Positions 20,197 through 28,960 are shown, counted from the first letter of the stretch. The stretch: 64,000 nt of DNA from Companilactobacillus alimentarius DSM 20249 (GCF_002849895.1 NZ_CP018867.1:2269866-2333865); one strand, 5' to 3'. Numbers and translations are program-made. Notes: a model not told the origin generated them from the sequence alone.

Positions 20197-20513
20197 AAGC
20201 CATTTTCAAATAGACTGAATAGTATTTGGAAGTCCTATATTGATAGAATGTTAAAAAGTAGAACAACTATTCAGTTCGGAATAGTAAAGCTGATTTGGCT
20301 CAGCCGCCAGATTATTCTTAGCGCTTTAGCGCTTAGAATAAGGCCTAGTTTTGAGACTTTGCGTATTTTACAAAGGCTCAAAATAATGCCGGCAGCGTTC
20401 CAGCCAAAATCGGCTTTACTATGGAGGACGGCATTATAAAAATAAAGAAAAGAAAAAGAGGTTGAAGGAAAACTTAGTTTGCCTCCAAGCTCTTTTTTAT
20501 ATAGGTGAAGAAT
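20197..20513 (+). other. Intergenic region gltX-cysS with large nested stem-loop element
   Basis: No gene is supported here. A long outer stem pairs 20281-20300 with 20402-20422 (about 19 pairs with wobbles and one bulge). Inside it lie two further hairpins: 20315-20340 (TATTCTTAGCGC/GCGCTTAGAATA, one mismatch) and 20349-20383 (TTTTGAG.CTTTG/CAAAG.CTCAAAA, one mismatch). The whole resembles a cloverleaf of about 140 nt. A further weak hairpin with T run (about 20453-20497) precedes cysS. The T-box consensus was looked for and not found. The element may be a small RNA, a leader or a dispersed repeat. Confidence 0.55.
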
Positions 20514-21917
20514 ATGTTGAAAATTTTCAATACATTGACCCGTGAAAAAGAAGAATTTAAACCGATAACACCTAATCAAGTTAATATGTACGTCTGTGGA
20601 CCAACTGTGTATAACTACATCCATATCGGCAATGCCCGTTCGATCGTAGCTTTTGATACAGTTCGCCGTTATTTAGAATTTCTAGGATACAAAGTAAAAT
20701 TTGTTTCTAATTTCACCGATGTCGATGACAAGATGATCAAAGAAGCCAATCGTGAAGGCATTACCGTACCAGAAGTAGCGGACCGCTTCATCAAGGCTTT
20801 CTATGAAGATATAGCAGCCATCAATGTTCAAAAAGCTACTATTAATCCTAGAGCTACAGACAATATTCAAGATATTATTGATTTTGTTAAAGTTTTGATT
20901 GATAAAGGTTACGCTTATGAATCCGACGGGGATGTTTTCTATCGGGCTCGCAAGTTCAAACATTACGGCGAATTGTCTGATCAAAATATCGATCAATTGG
21001 TTCAAGGTGCTAGTGAACACATTGGTGAAGCCGAATTTGATAAGAAACAAGATCCAATCGACTTTGTTCTTTGGAAAAAGGCCAAACCAAATGAAATCGA
21101 ATGGGATTCTCCATGGGGCATGGGTCGCCCAGGTTGGCACATTGAATGTTCCGTTATGTCAACAAAATATTTAGGCGATACTTTCGATATTCACGGTGGC
21201 GGACAAGACCTAGAATTTCCTCATCATGAAAATGAAATTGCCCAAAGTGAAGCTAAGACGGGTAAGAAGTTTGTTAACTATTGGATGCATAATGGCTTCG
21301 TGACAGTTGAAAATAATGAAAAAATGAGTAAATCGTTAGGCAATTTTGTGACGGTTCATGATTTAGTTAAGCAAACTAATCCTCAAGTTTTGAGATTCTT
21401 CTTGTCTTCAACACATTACCGTCGTCCTTTGGAATATTCACAAAGTAATTTGCAAAAAGCAGCTGATAATTTAGAAAAAATTAAGAACGCTTATAACAAT
21501 TTGAAATTCAGATTGGCCGACGCTACAACTGAAACTGATGATATTCCAGCTCAAGTGGAAAAGATTGTTACGGATTTCAAGACGGCAATGAATGACGATT
21601 TCAATGTTCAAAATGGTTTAACAGAAATATTTAATTTAGTGAACTTGGCTAATAATTATTCGGCTCAAACTGCGGTTGCAAAAACAAGCGTGAATGTTAT
21701 CCTGAAAGCTATGGTCGATTTGACTAGTATTTTAGGAATTAAGTTGGATGAACAGAAAGATCTTTCAGATGAGATTCAAAAAATGGTCGATCAACGTGAT
21801 CAAGCTCGAGCAGATAAAGATTTTGCCACAAGCGATAAATTACGTGACCAATTAAAAGAGATGGGTGTAATCCTCGAAGATACACCACAAGGAACACGGT
21901 GGCATATTAATGACTGA
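20514..21917 (+). CDS. cysS: Cysteinyl-tRNA synthetase
   Basis: 467 residues from ATG 20514 with AGGTGAAG upstream. Class I synthetase motifs are [17 protein letters not shown] near residue 25 (zinc Cys and HIGH), W-H-I-E-C-S near 205, H-H-E-N-E near 235 and K-M-S-K-S near 265. It charges tRNA-Cys. It overlaps mrnC by 8 nt. Confidence 0.97.
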   Translation: MLKIFNTLTREKEEFKPITPNQVNMYVCGPTVYNYIHIGNARSIVAFDTVRRYLEFLGYKVKFVSNFTDVDDKMIKEANREGITVPEVADRFIKAFYEDIAAINVQKATINPRATDNIQDIIDFVKVLIDKGYAYESDGDVFYRARKFKHYGELSDQNIDQLVQGASEHIGEAEFDKKQDPIDFVLWKKAKPNEIEWDSPWGMGRPGWHIECSVMSTKYLGDTFDIHGGGQDLEFPHHENEIAQSEAKTGKKFVNYWMHNGFVTVENNEKMSKSLGNFVTVHDLVKQTNPQVLRFFLSSTHYRRPLEYSQSNLQKAADNLEKIKNAYNNLKFRLADATTETDDIPAQVEKIVTDFKTAMNDDFNVQNGLTEIFNLVNLANNYSAQTAVAKTSVNVILKAMVDLTSILGIKLDEQKDLSDEIQKMVDQRDQARADKDFATSDKLRDQLKEMGVILEDTPQGTRWHIND

Positions 21918-22323
21918 TGTGAAACAATTTAACGGCGTGACTTTAGCTTATTTAGGAGATGCGGTTTACGAAGTTTTCATTCGCGAACATTTATTAGGCA
22001 AGAATATAACTAAAGTCAACAAATTACAGAAACAAGCTAAGCATTACGTTTCAGCTAAAGCTCAGGCGTCATTGATAACTTTGATGATTGATAAAGGGAT
22101 TCTTTCTGAAAAAGAAATCAGAATCTATAAAAATGGACGCAATGCGAAAAAATATACTAAAGCAAAGAATACAAGTGTCGTCACTTATCATATGTCTACT
22201 GGTTTTGAAGCACTCTTTGGTTATTTAGATATTACAGGTAACAAGAAACGTGTCATAGAATTGGCACAATGGTGCATAAATGAAGTGGAAACAGGGGAGT
22301 CAGATGACAGAAAATTCGAATAA
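21910..22323 (+). CDS. mrnC: Mini-ribonuclease III
   Basis: 137 residues, the standard size of this RNase III catalytic domain without a dsRNA-binding domain. [10 protein letters not shown] near residue 13 carries the acidic catalytic residues. It matures 23S rRNA ends. It overlaps cysS by 8 nt and rlmB by 20 nt, indicating a tightly coupled operon. Confidence 0.95.
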   Translation: MTDVKQFNGVTLAYLGDAVYEVFIREHLLGKNITKVNKLQKQAKHYVSAKAQASLITLMIDKGILSEKEIRIYKNGRNAKKYTKAKNTSVVTYHMSTGFEALFGYLDITGNKKRVIELAQWCINEVETGESDDRKFE

Positions 22324-23071
22324 AAGTGAAGAAAAAGAATTAATTTACGGAGTTCATTCCGTAATAGAACTTTTGAAATCAGCTACAGCTAATCAACGTG
22401 TTAACAAAGTTTTAGTACAAAAGGGACTTACGAGTGAACATATTGGCGAAGCAGTTAAGTTAGCTAAACGTGACCGCTTGATTGTTCAAGAAGTTCCTAA
22501 GAATAAGTTGGACGATATTAGTGATGGTGGCAATCACCAAGGGATGGCAGCTTACATTGCCCCTTATCAGTACGCTGAATTAGATGATATTTTTAAGAGT
22601 GCTGAAAAAAAGGGCACCGATCCGTTTATCTTAATTTTAGATAAAATTGAAGATCCCCATAATTTAGGCTCAATCATGCGGACTGCTGATGCTGTTGGAG
22701 TAGATGGAATTATCGTTCCTAAACATCGTTCAACAGGTTTAACTTCAACTGTTGCTAAGACATCAACTGGAGCAATCGAGCACGTTCCAGTTGTGCGTGT
22801 TACTAATTTAGTTAACACAATCAAAGACTTGAAGAAACGTAACGTCTGGGTCTTTGGAACAGCTATGGAGGGTGACAACTACCGTAACTGGAATGCCAAG
22901 GGTGCCATTGCACTCATTATTGGTAACGAAGGTAAAGGTATTTCACCACTTGTTTTGAAGCAGGCTGACCAAACTTTGAATATTCCGATGTTTGGACACG
23001 TGCAAAGTTTGAATGCTTCGGTTGCAACTGGAGTTTTGTTGTATCAAGCTTTTGCTTCAAGAAATGCTTAA
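22304..23071 (+). CDS. rlmB: 23S rRNA 2'-O-methyltransferase, TrmH family (RlmB type)
   Basis: 255 residues from ATG 22304 behind GGGGAG. The N-terminal substrate-binding domain begins Y-G-V-H-S-V-I-E-L-L; the SPOUT domain has D-P-H-N-L-G-S-I-M-R-T-A near residue 115, I-I-G-N-E-G-K-G-I near 205 and a C-terminal S-L-N-A-S-V-A-T-G. It methylates a guanosine ribose in 23S rRNA (RlmB/YacO group). The exact target is inferred from synteny after mrnC. Confidence 0.92.
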   Translation: MTENSNKSEEKELIYGVHSVIELLKSATANQRVNKVLVQKGLTSEHIGEAVKLAKRDRLIVQEVPKNKLDDISDGGNHQGMAAYIAPYQYAELDDIFKSAEKKGTDPFILILDKIEDPHNLGSIMRTADAVGVDGIIVPKHRSTGLTSTVAKTSTGAIEHVPVVRVTNLVNTIKDLKKRNVWVFGTAMEGDNYRNWNAKGAIALIIGNEGKGISPLVLKQADQTLNIPMFGHVQSLNASVATGVLLYQAFASRNA

Positions 23072-23081
23072 AATATTAATT

Positions 23082-23123
23082 AATAGGCTAACAAAAAACA
23101 TTCAATTTTTTTGTTAGTCTATT
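23082..23123 (+). terminator. Terminator after rlmB
   Basis: AATAGGCTAACAAAAAA pairs with TTTTTTGTTAGTCTATT (one wobble) around a short loop. The tail is not a clean T run, so strength is uncertain. Confidence 0.6.
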
Positions 23124-23211
23124 TAAATTATTGTAAACAAATGTTCTCTTAAAATGAGTTAACAAAGATGTTATTTTAAAATTACAAAATTATTATTTGC
23201 AGATTCAAGTT

Positions 23212-23774
23212 ATGATCAACAACGAAGTTCTATGGATTGAATTAGTTAAAGAAAAAAATGATTCAACAGCTTTAAATAATTTAGTAAAAAGATATCGTCC
23301 AATGATCGATAACATGTATATTCAGTACTTTATTGATGGTTATGATCGAAAAGACTGGTATCAGGAAGCTTTCATCGTCTGTTACAATACTTGCAAGTTT
23401 ATAATGGTAAAAATGGTTCTAAATTTGGGAGCTTCTTTAAGTTAAAATTTCAAAATCATATCATTGATATTATTCGGCGTGAGAATGCAATTAAAAGAAA
23501 AGCCAATCATTGTCCGGAGTCATATGACAATTTGGCAAGTAATGGAAAATTGAATGACAGAATAGTTGATGACAGTGAAGATGCTGTTGATATTTCAAAC
23601 CAATTTGAAAAAATCATGGCTAAAATGAGTTGTCTGGAATTAATTGCTTTCCAGTTTTTACTGGGAAAGATTACTAAAGAAGATGCTTGTGAGTCTGCTA
23701 AATGTGATATGAAGCAGATTTTAAGGGCTGTGCGTCGTTGTAAAAATAAATTGAAAAATAATAACAAACCTTGA
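23212..23774 (+). pseudogene. Sigma-70 family factor (SigH/ComX-like), frameshifted
   Basis: Two overlapping frames encode one protein. The first (to about 23390) ends ...W-Y-Q-E-A-F-I-V-C-Y-N-T; the second continues L-Q-V-Y-N-G-K-N-G-S-K-F-G-S-F-F-K and runs to 23774. Adding one T in the CTT at 23390-23392 joins them into a protein of about 187 residues with a region 2-like N-terminus and a region 4-like C-terminus. Position between rlmB and rpmG is where lactobacilli carry the SigH/ComX-like sigma factor linked to competence genes. It is either a one-base loss or a sequencing error. The ATG at 23212 is chosen; a TTG at 23197 is also possible. Confidence 0.75.
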
Positions 23775-23859
23775 TTGTCATGAGATTGCAATGGACAAAA
23801 CACCTTCCAGAGTTTACAATTAATAAGATTAAGATATAGAATGAATTTTGGAGATAAAC

Positions 23860-24009
23860 ATGGGATTAAGAAAAGTCGCCCTTGCTTGTACTGTTTGTGG
23901 ATCACGTAACTATACAATTACAGAAAACCCAAATAGAACAGAACGCTTAGAAGTTAAAAAGTTCTGTAAGCACTGTGGTAAACATACGTTGCACAAAGAA
24001 ACAAGATAA
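23860..24009 (+). CDS. rpmG: 50S ribosomal protein L33
   Basis: 49 residues starting [10 protein letters not shown], with TTGGAG upstream. It keeps the two zinc-binding C-x2-C pairs (C-T-V-C and C-K-H-C), i.e. the zinc-containing L33 form. It lies directly before secE and nusG, as in other Firmicutes. Confidence 0.93.
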   Translation: MGLRKVALACTVCGSRNYTITENPNRTERLEVKKFCKHCGKHTLHKETR

Positions 24010-24023
24010 CTCTGGAGGAACAA

Positions 24024-24209
24024 ATGAAACTATTTAAATTTTTTGGTAGTGTAAAAAAAGAAATGAAATTAGTCGTTTGGCCTACATTTAAGGAAAACAG
24101 ACGTGATACATGGACTGTTATTGCTACTTCATTGATGTACGCAATCTTCTTTGCACTAGTTGATTGGGGTCTAGTTACATTATTACAACACTTTGTAATG
24201 GGTAAATAG
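24024..24209 (+). CDS. secE: Preprotein translocase subunit SecE
   Basis: 61 residues with the short Gram-positive SecE form: an amphipathic basic stretch containing K-L-V-V-W-P-T near residue 16 and one membrane helix near 30-55. It stabilises SecY in the Sec translocon. GGAGG precedes the ATG; the gap to rpmG is 14 nt. Confidence 0.95.
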   Translation: MKLFKFFGSVKKEMKLVVWPTFKENRRDTWTVIATSLMYAIFFALVDWGLVTLLQHFVMGK

Positions 24210-24210
24210 A

Positions 24211-24239
24211 TTGTAAGAACGATAGAAATTTGCTATGAT
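24211..24239 (+). promoter_or_regulatory. Promoter in the secE-nusG gap
   Basis: TTGTAA (24211-24216), a 17-nt spacer and TATGAT (24234-24239). The predicted transcript would start just before the hairpin at 24252. Confidence 0.55.
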
Positions 24240-24251
24240 AATGGCAACGAG

Positions 24252-24283
24252 AAAAAACTTCGACCTGTTCGGAGTTTTTTTAT
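24252..24283 (+). terminator. Terminator or attenuator in the nusG leader
   Basis: AAAAAACTTCGA and TCGGAGTTTTTTT form a hairpin followed by a T run. It sits between a predicted promoter and the nusG ribosome binding site, so it could terminate secE read-through and also attenuate nusG. Confidence 0.6.
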
Positions 24284-24303
24284 TTTGATTTTTGGAGGAA
24301 ATT

Positions 24304-24849
24304 ATGGCTGAAGCTGGCGAAAAACAATGGTATGTTTTGCATACCTATTCAGGATATGAAAATAAAGTTAAGGAAAATCTCGAATCACGTGCCCAATCAA
24401 TGGGTATGGAAGATTATATTTTCCAAGCAGTTGTTCCTGAAGATGAAGAAACAAAAATGAAAAACGGTAAAGAAAAGAAAGAAATGGAAAAAACTTTCCC
24501 TGGATATGTTCTAGTAGAGATGGTTATGAGTGATGAATCATGGTTTATCGTTCGTAATACACCAGGTGTTACCGGATTTGTCGGCAGTCACGGTTCTGGT
24601 AGTAAACCTGCACCATTACTACCTGAAGAAATTGATAACATTCTAAAACAGTATGGTATGAGCACTAATAAGCCATCTGACTTTGAGGTCGGTGAAACTG
24701 TTAAGATCACTGATGGTGCTTTCACAGATACTACTGGTAAGATTACTGAAATTGATGATGAACACAGAAAACTTAAGGTTGACGTTGATATGTTTGGACG
24801 TATGACTAGTGCTGAAGTTGATTTCACTGCAGTTGAAAAACAGAAATAG
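24304..24849 (+). CDS. nusG: Transcription termination/antitermination protein NusG
   Basis: 181 residues from ATG 24304 behind TTGGAGGAA. The NGN domain has Q-W-Y-V-L-H-T-Y-S-G-Y-E near residue 7 and F-P-G-Y-V-L-V near 65; the C-terminal KOW domain has F-E-V-G-E-T-V-K-I-T-D-G near 135. It binds RNA polymerase and modulates pausing and termination. The leader carries a promoter followed by a terminator-like hairpin. Confidence 0.96.
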   Translation: MAEAGEKQWYVLHTYSGYENKVKENLESRAQSMGMEDYIFQAVVPEDEETKMKNGKEKKEMEKTFPGYVLVEMVMSDESWFIVRNTPGVTGFVGSHGSGSKPAPLLPEEIDNILKQYGMSTNKPSDFEVGETVKITDGAFTDTTGKITEIDDEHRKLKVDVDMFGRMTSAEVDFTAVEKQK

Positions 24850-24852
24850 TTA

Positions 24853-24881
24853 TTGCTAAGACTAGTAGACCGTGCTACTAT
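24853..24881 (+). promoter_or_regulatory. Promoter of rplK-rplA
   Basis: TTGCTA (24853-24858), a 17-nt spacer and TACTAT (24876-24881), about 90 nt before the rplK start. Confidence 0.6.
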
Positions 24882-24908
24882 ATAACGGTATGTTTTTGAC
24901 ACATACAT

Positions 24909-24944
24909 GTGGGAGAGAAAATTTAGATTCTCATCATGACCACA
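24909..24944 (+). promoter_or_regulatory. L1-type ribosomal protein leader before rplK
   Basis: GTGGGAG ... TTCTC ... GACCACA forms a short closed stem with an AAAAT internal segment. The same pattern recurs before rplA at 25440-25476. It is likely an mRNA mimic of the 23S rRNA L1-binding site through which L1 represses the L11 operon; this is known for the operon in other bacteria and inferred here. Confidence 0.6.
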
Positions 24945-24968
24945 TCACGGAACAAGGAGGTATGCACC

Positions 24969-25391
24969 GTGGCTAAAAAAGTTGCTAACGTAGTAAAATT
25001 ACAAATCCCTGCTGGACAGGCTACTCCAGCTCCTCCAGTTGGTCCTGCTTTAGGACAAGCTGGAATTAACATTGTTGCCTTTACAAAGGACTTCAATGCG
25101 CGTACACAAGATCAAAAGGGTATGATTATCCCTGTTGTTATCTCAGTATATGAAGATCGTTCATTCGATTTCGTTACTAAGACACCACCAGCTGCTGTTC
25201 TTTTAAAGAAAGCTGCTGGCGTTGAAAAGGGCTCTGGCGAACCTAACACAAATAAGGTTGCCACAGTTTCTGAAGACCAAGTTCGCGAAATTGCTGAAAC
25301 CAAGATGAAAGACCTAAACGCTGCTAGTGTTGAATCTGCAATGCGTATGGTTGCTGGTACTGCAAGAAGTATGGGCTTTGAAGTAAAGTAA
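24969..25391 (+). CDS. rplK: 50S ribosomal protein L11
   Basis: 140 residues from a GTG at 24969 with AAGGAGG upstream; the ATG at 24936 lies inside the regulatory leader. It shows [18 protein letters not shown] near residue 15 and the GTPase-centre RNA-binding domain at the C-terminus. First gene of the rplK-rplA unit. Confidence 0.97.
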   Translation: MAKKVANVVKLQIPAGQATPAPPVGPALGQAGINIVAFTKDFNARTQDQKGMIIPVVISVYEDRSFDFVTKTPPAAVLLKKAAGVEKGSGEPNTNKVATVSEDQVREIAETKMKDLNAASVESAMRMVAGTARSMGFEVK

Positions 25392-25439
25392 AAGACTAGA
25401 TCAAGCAGTTTACAAAGAGTGTGAAAATACTCTTAACAA

Positions 25440-25476
25440 GTGGGAGGGGAAAATATACTTCTCCGTAAAGACCACA
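25440..25476 (+). promoter_or_regulatory. Second L1-type leader, before rplA
   Basis: GTGGGAGG ... CTTCTC ... GACCACA matches the rplK leader motif almost base for base. A small hairpin AAGAGT/ACTCTT lies just upstream (25416-25435). It places an L1-binding site directly in front of the L1 gene itself. Confidence 0.55.
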
Positions 25477-25495
25477 AAGCAAGGAGGAACTTAGC

Positions 25496-26176
25496 ATGGC
25501 TAAGCATGGAAAAAAATATTTAGAAGCAATGAAACAAGTTGATAAAAACAAGAAGTACTCTGCTACAGAAGCTGTTGACTTACTTAAGAAGGTTAACTAC
25601 GCTAAATTTGATGCAACTGTTGAAGTTGCCATCAACTTGGATGTAGATCCTAAACAAGCTGATCAACAAATTCGTGGCGCACTAGTACTACCTAATGGTA
25701 CTGGTAAAACACAAAAGGTTATCGTCTTCGCTGAAGGCCAACAAGCAAAGGATGCAGAAGCAGCCGGTGCTGATATTGTTGGATCAGATGACCTTGTTGA
25801 AAAGATTCAAGACGGCTGGTTAGACTTTGATGTTGCCGTTGCTACACCACCTATGATGGCCAAAGTTGGTCGTTTGGGTCGTGTTCTTGGACCTAAAGGT
25901 TTGATGCCAAACCCTAAGACAGGTACAGTTACAATGGATGTTACTAAGGCCGTTAATGATATTAAGGCTGGACAAGTTACATACCGTGTTGACTCAAATG
26001 GTCTTATTCATGCACCAATTGGTAAGTTATCATTTGATACAGACAAGATCGCAGCTAACTTCGATGCATTCTTTGGTGCAATCGCTAAGGCTCGTCCTGC
26101 ATCACTTAAGGGTAACTACATTACAAGTGTTAATATGACATCTACATTTGGACCTGGTCTAAAAATTAACGCTTAA
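25496..26176 (+). CDS. rplA: 50S ribosomal protein L1
   Basis: 226 residues with AAGGAGG upstream. Family motifs include L-P-N-G-T-G-K near residue 65 and [14 protein letters not shown] near 130. It builds the L1 stalk and is a known autoregulator of the L11-L1 operon. The gap to the L10 operon contains the L10 leader. Confidence 0.97.
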   Translation: MAKHGKKYLEAMKQVDKNKKYSATEAVDLLKKVNYAKFDATVEVAINLDVDPKQADQQIRGALVLPNGTGKTQKVIVFAEGQQAKDAEAAGADIVGSDDLVEKIQDGWLDFDVAVATPPMMAKVGRLGRVLGPKGLMPNPKTGTVTMDVTKAVNDIKAGQVTYRVDSNGLIHAPIGKLSFDTDKIAANFDAFFGAIAKARPASLKGNYITSVNMTSTFGPGLKINA

Positions 26177-26220
26177 TGTTGACTAATAACCAAAATAATG
26201 ATAGATTAATATAGTTGATT

Positions 26221-26322
26221 TCTACCGAAGACTCAGGTGATGAAAGTCTTAATATCCTGCCGAGGCCAGAAGATTATTTCACTTAATCTCTGTGTCCTTA
26301 GGGCACAGAGATTTTATTTTTT
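26221..26322 (+). promoter_or_regulatory. L10 leader with terminator (L10(L12)4 autoregulation)
   Basis: About 100 nt between rplA and rplJ shows the family pattern: C-C-G-A-A-G-A-C ... G-G-T-G-A ... C-C-T-G-C-C-G-A-G-G and then a strong terminator (AATCTCTGTGTCC/GGCACAGAGATT, 26285-26313, with T tail). This fits the Firmicute ribosomal L10 leader, in which bound L10(L12)4 favours the terminator. Confidence 0.8.
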
Positions 26323-26373
26323 AAGCCGAATTTGTAGATATTAACTAAAAAATTGTGGAGGTGAAACGTAATA

Positions 26374-26880
26374 ATGAAGCAAGAAGTATTAGCACAAAAA
26401 CAAGCACAAGTTGATGAAGTTGCTAAACAACTTACAGGCGCAAAGTCAGTTATTGTTGTTGACTACTTAGGTCTAACTGTTGAACAAGCTACAGAAATGC
26501 GTGCTGAACTACGTGAACAAAATGCTACTATGCAAGTTGTTAAGAATACAATCTTGAGACGTGCAGCTGAAAAAGCTGGTGTTGAAGGTCTAGAGAAGTT
26601 TTTCGTTGGACCAACAGCCATTGCTTATTCAGAAGAAGATCCTGTTGGACCTGCTAAAGTAGCTGCTAAGTTTGCCAAAGATGTTGAATCCGTTGAAATC
26701 AAGGGTGGAATCATCGAAGGTAAAGCAGCATCTCTTGACCAAATTCAAGAACTTGCAACATTACCAGACAGAGATGGCATGCTATCAATGTTGGTATCTG
26801 TATTACAAGCTCCTGTACGTGACTTTGCTATGGTTGTTAAAGCACTCGCAGACAAAGAAGACGACGGACAAGAAGCTTAA
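26374..26880 (+). CDS. rplJ: 50S ribosomal protein L10
   Basis: 168 residues behind GGAGGTG. The N-terminal RNA-binding domain has V-V-D-Y-L-G-L-T near residue 27 and V-V-K-N-T-I-L-R-R-A near 53; the C-terminal helix binds L7/L12 dimers. It is controlled by the leader just upstream. Confidence 0.96.
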   Translation: MKQEVLAQKQAQVDEVAKQLTGAKSVIVVDYLGLTVEQATEMRAELREQNATMQVVKNTILRRAAEKAGVEGLEKFFVGPTAIAYSEEDPVGPAKVAAKFAKDVESVEIKGGIIEGKAASLDQIQELATLPDRDGMLSMLVSVLQAPVRDFAMVVKALADKEDDGQEA

Positions 26881-26914
26881 CTAAAAAAACTCATAATATT
26901 TGGAGGATACAATA

Positions 26915-27283
26915 ATGGCTTTAGATACACAAAAGATTATCGATGATTTAAAAGATGCTTCAATTCTAGAACTAAACGACCTTGTTAAGGCTATCGAAGA
27001 AGAATTCGACGTTAAGGCTGCTGCTCCAGTTGCTGCTGGTGCTGCTGCTGGTGGCGATGCTGCTGCAGAAAAGGACTCATTCGACGTTGAGCTTACAGAA
27101 GCTGGACAAGAAAAGGTTAAGGTTATCAAGGAAGTTCGTGGTATCACAGGACTTGGCTTGAAGGACTCAAAGGACCTTGTTGATGGTGCTCCTAAGGTTA
27201 TCAAGGAAGGCGTTGCTAAGGCTGACGCTGACGACATGAAGACTAAACTAGAAGCTGTTGGTGCAACAGTTACATTGAAGTAA
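26915..27283 (+). CDS. rplL: 50S ribosomal protein L7/L12
   Basis: 122 residues from ATG 26915 behind TTGGAGG. It has an N-terminal dimerisation domain, an Ala/Gly hinge near residues 35-52, and a C-terminal domain with [15 protein letters not shown]. It recruits translation factors to the ribosome. Followed by a terminator. Confidence 0.97.
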   Translation: MALDTQKIIDDLKDASILELNDLVKAIEEEFDVKAAAPVAAGAAAGGDAAAEKDSFDVELTEAGQEKVKVIKEVRGITGLGLKDSKDLVDGAPKVIKEGVAKADADDMKTKLEAVGATVTLK

Positions 27284-27299
27284 TTTCTTTATGTTAAAA

Positions 27300-27328
27300 T
27301 TAATCCTCGTAAGAGGATTTTTTTTTAC
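27300..27328 (+). terminator. Terminator of rplJ-rplL
   Basis: AATCCTC-GTAA-GAGGATT is followed by eight or more T's. Confidence 0.9.
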
Positions 27329-27355
27329 CCTCAAATGCGAAAGGAAGAGAAATTT

Positions 27356-27958
27356 ATGGCTAATCAGTATTTTGACAATACCCCAGATTTAGAGCATGAA
27401 ATTAAGAAATTCGATTTTACTTTGAGAAAGCATAATTTGAATTTTATTTCTGATAGCGGAGTTTTTTCTCGCCAAACCATTGACTATGGTTCTAGAGTTT
27501 TAATTGAAGCAATTGATTTTCAAAATATTCCAGAAGGAAATATTTTAGATGTCGGCTGTGGTTATGGACCTATCGGCTTAGCTTTAGCCAAGGAACAAAA
27601 GAATAGAAAAGTTACGATGGTCGACGTTAATTTACGTGCTTTAGATTTAGCTAAGAAGAATGCTGTAAACAATGACATTGAGAATGTTGATATTTTTGAA
27701 TCTGATGTCTATAAGAATGTTGGTCAAAAATATGCTTTAGTAGTTTCGAATCCACCAGTTCGTGCTGGTAAAAGTGTTGTAACAGCAATCTTAGAAGAAT
27801 CGAAGAATTATTTGGAACCTCAAGGTGAGTTATGGATTGTTTTACAAAAGAAACAAGGTGCTCCATCAGCTAAAAAGTTAATGAATCAAACATTTGGTAA
27901 TGTTGAAATAGTTACCCGTGCTAAGGGTTACTATGTTTTGAAAAGTAAATTGATTTAA
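27356..27958 (+). CDS. Class I SAM-dependent methyltransferase (RsmC/YbxB-like)
   Basis: 200 residues from ATG 27356 with AAGGAAGAG upstream. The SAM motif D-V-G-C-G-Y-G-P-I-G lies near residue 65, and the N-P-P catalytic motif in V-V-S-N-P-P-V-R-A-G-K near 130. It is the YbxB/RsmC-type protein regularly found after rplL, presumably methylating guanine in 16S rRNA; substrate inferred from family only. Confidence 0.85.
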   Translation: MANQYFDNTPDLEHEIKKFDFTLRKHNLNFISDSGVFSRQTIDYGSRVLIEAIDFQNIPEGNILDVGCGYGPIGLALAKEQKNRKVTMVDVNLRALDLAKKNAVNNDIENVDIFESDVYKNVGQKYALVVSNPPVRAGKSVVTAILEESKNYLEPQGELWIVLQKKQGAPSAKKLMNQTFGNVEIVTRAKGYYVLKSKLI

Positions 27959-28001
27959 ATTTTTTCTTAATGTGTTATATTCTTGTTGGAGGCGTTTGCA
28001 T

Positions 28002-28316
28002 ATGAAGAAGAAAATCAGTATTTTAGCAATTTTATCAATAATGTCAGCAGGTTTATTCTTAATAGTTCATTTCTTGATCAAACTGATGAAGAGTCAAGCT
28101 GTTAAAAAGGATCGTCAAAAATTAGAAGAGCTCGTTGGTAAGTATCTCCATGGCAATGAAAAATTATTGGAATTTGTTGGGACATTGTCAGATAGTCAAG
28201 TTAAAGAATTGGTTGAAATCTTGGATTCATTGGAGAAACAAAGGAATCAATTAAAGTTAAAATCACCCGCAATTCCAAAATACATCGAACAGAAAGTAAC
28301 CAATTTAATCAGTTAA
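28002..28316 (+). CDS. Small single-pass membrane protein, unknown
   Basis: 104 residues from ATG 28002 with TTGGAGG upstream. One membrane segment lies near residues 6-27, followed by a charged, helical cytosolic or extracellular part (...L-E-E-L-V-G-K-Y-L-H-G...). No family recognised. Its stop lies 1 nt before tadA, so it likely forms a two-gene unit with it. Confidence 0.6.
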   Translation: MKKKISILAILSIMSAGLFLIVHFLIKLMKSQAVKKDRQKLEELVGKYLHGNEKLLEFVGTLSDSQVKELVEILDSLEKQRNQLKLKSPAIPKYIEQKVTNLIS

Positions 28317-28317
28317 A

Positions 28318-28794
28318 ATGATATTTTCAGATAGCAAAATAGAAAAATATATGGATCTAGCTTTAGATGAAGCTAAAAAAGCTGGTGACAGAGGAGAAGT
28401 TCCAATTGGTTGTATTATTGTCGATAATACAACTGGCGAAGTAATTTCTGCTGGATCTAATGAACGTGAAGAAACTCAAGATGCAATCAAGCATGCAGAG
28501 ATCATAGCGATTGAAAGTGCTTGTGCCGCAGTTGGGAGCTGGCGTTTGGAGCATACAAGTTTATTTGTGACTTTGGAACCTTGTCCAATGTGTGCCGGTG
28601 CTATTATCAATAGTCGAGTGGAAGAGGTTATTTTTGGCGCTAGTGATCCTAAGGCTGGTTCGGTTGGTTCAATCAATAATCTACTAGCTGAAACTAGATA
28701 TAATCACCAGCCTGAGGTTCTTAGCGGCGTAAAAGAACAAGAAGCTGGAGATCTTTTGAGAAATTTCTTTAGAGAAATTCGCCGTAAAAAGTAG
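28318..28794 (+). CDS. tadA: tRNA-specific adenosine deaminase
   Basis: 158 residues. The zinc-binding H-A-E near residue 60 and P-C-P-M-C-A-G near 90 are the cytidine/adenosine deaminase motifs. It converts wobble A34 to inosine in tRNA-Arg. The ATG follows directly on the upstream stop codon; no separate ribosome binding site is seen, so translational coupling is likely. An internal ATG 10 codons later is an alternative. Confidence 0.93.
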   Translation: MIFSDSKIEKYMDLALDEAKKAGDRGEVPIGCIIVDNTTGEVISAGSNEREETQDAIKHAEIIAIESACAAVGSWRLEHTSLFVTLEPCPMCAGAIINSRVEEVIFGASDPKAGSVGSINNLLAETRYNHQPEVLSGVKEQEAGDLLRNFFREIRRKK

Positions 28795-28825
28795 AAAAAT
28801 ACTGCTATTTATAGTATGATAGTTA

Positions 28826-28918
28826 TTGCCGCAAGGCCTTAGGGCAATGGTGCTCTTGTAAATCGTGTCAGATCCGGAAGGAAGCAGCACTAAGCAAGGT
28901 GTGTCATGTGCCTTTTGT
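28826..28918 (+). ncRNA. ffs: Signal recognition particle RNA (small, 4.5S-like)
   Basis: The universally conserved domain IV is present (GTCAGATCCGGAAGGAAGCA, 28867-28886), flanked by complementary segments. A TATGAT at 28815-28820 supplies a -10 box and a strong terminator follows at 28931. It lies between tadA and dnaX, the usual Firmicute position. Ends are approximate. Confidence 0.93.
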
Positions 28919-28930
28919 TATGTATATTAG

Positions 28931-28960
28931 CCTCCTAACCGTTTGGTTAGGAGTTTTTTT
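28931..28960 (+). terminator. Terminator of the SRP RNA gene
   Basis: CTCCTAACC-GTTT-GGTTAGGAG... stem is followed by seven T's. Confidence 0.92.

Noticed and set aside
20197..20513. T-box riboswitch before cysS
   Set aside because: The conserved T-box sequence and specifier-loop layout are not found; the structure is a nested hairpin element instead.
23391..23392. Programmed frameshift in the sigma factor gene
   Set aside because: No slippery heptamer or downstream pseudoknot was recognised; a one-base loss or error is simpler.
24936..24968. Longer L11 start at 24936
   Set aside because: It lies inside the L1-type leader and has no ribosome binding site; the GTG at 24969 follows AAGGAGG.
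26881..27237. Antisense open frame over rplL
   Set aside because: A composition artefact of the Ala/Gly/Lys-rich L7/L12 gene; no binding site or promoter.
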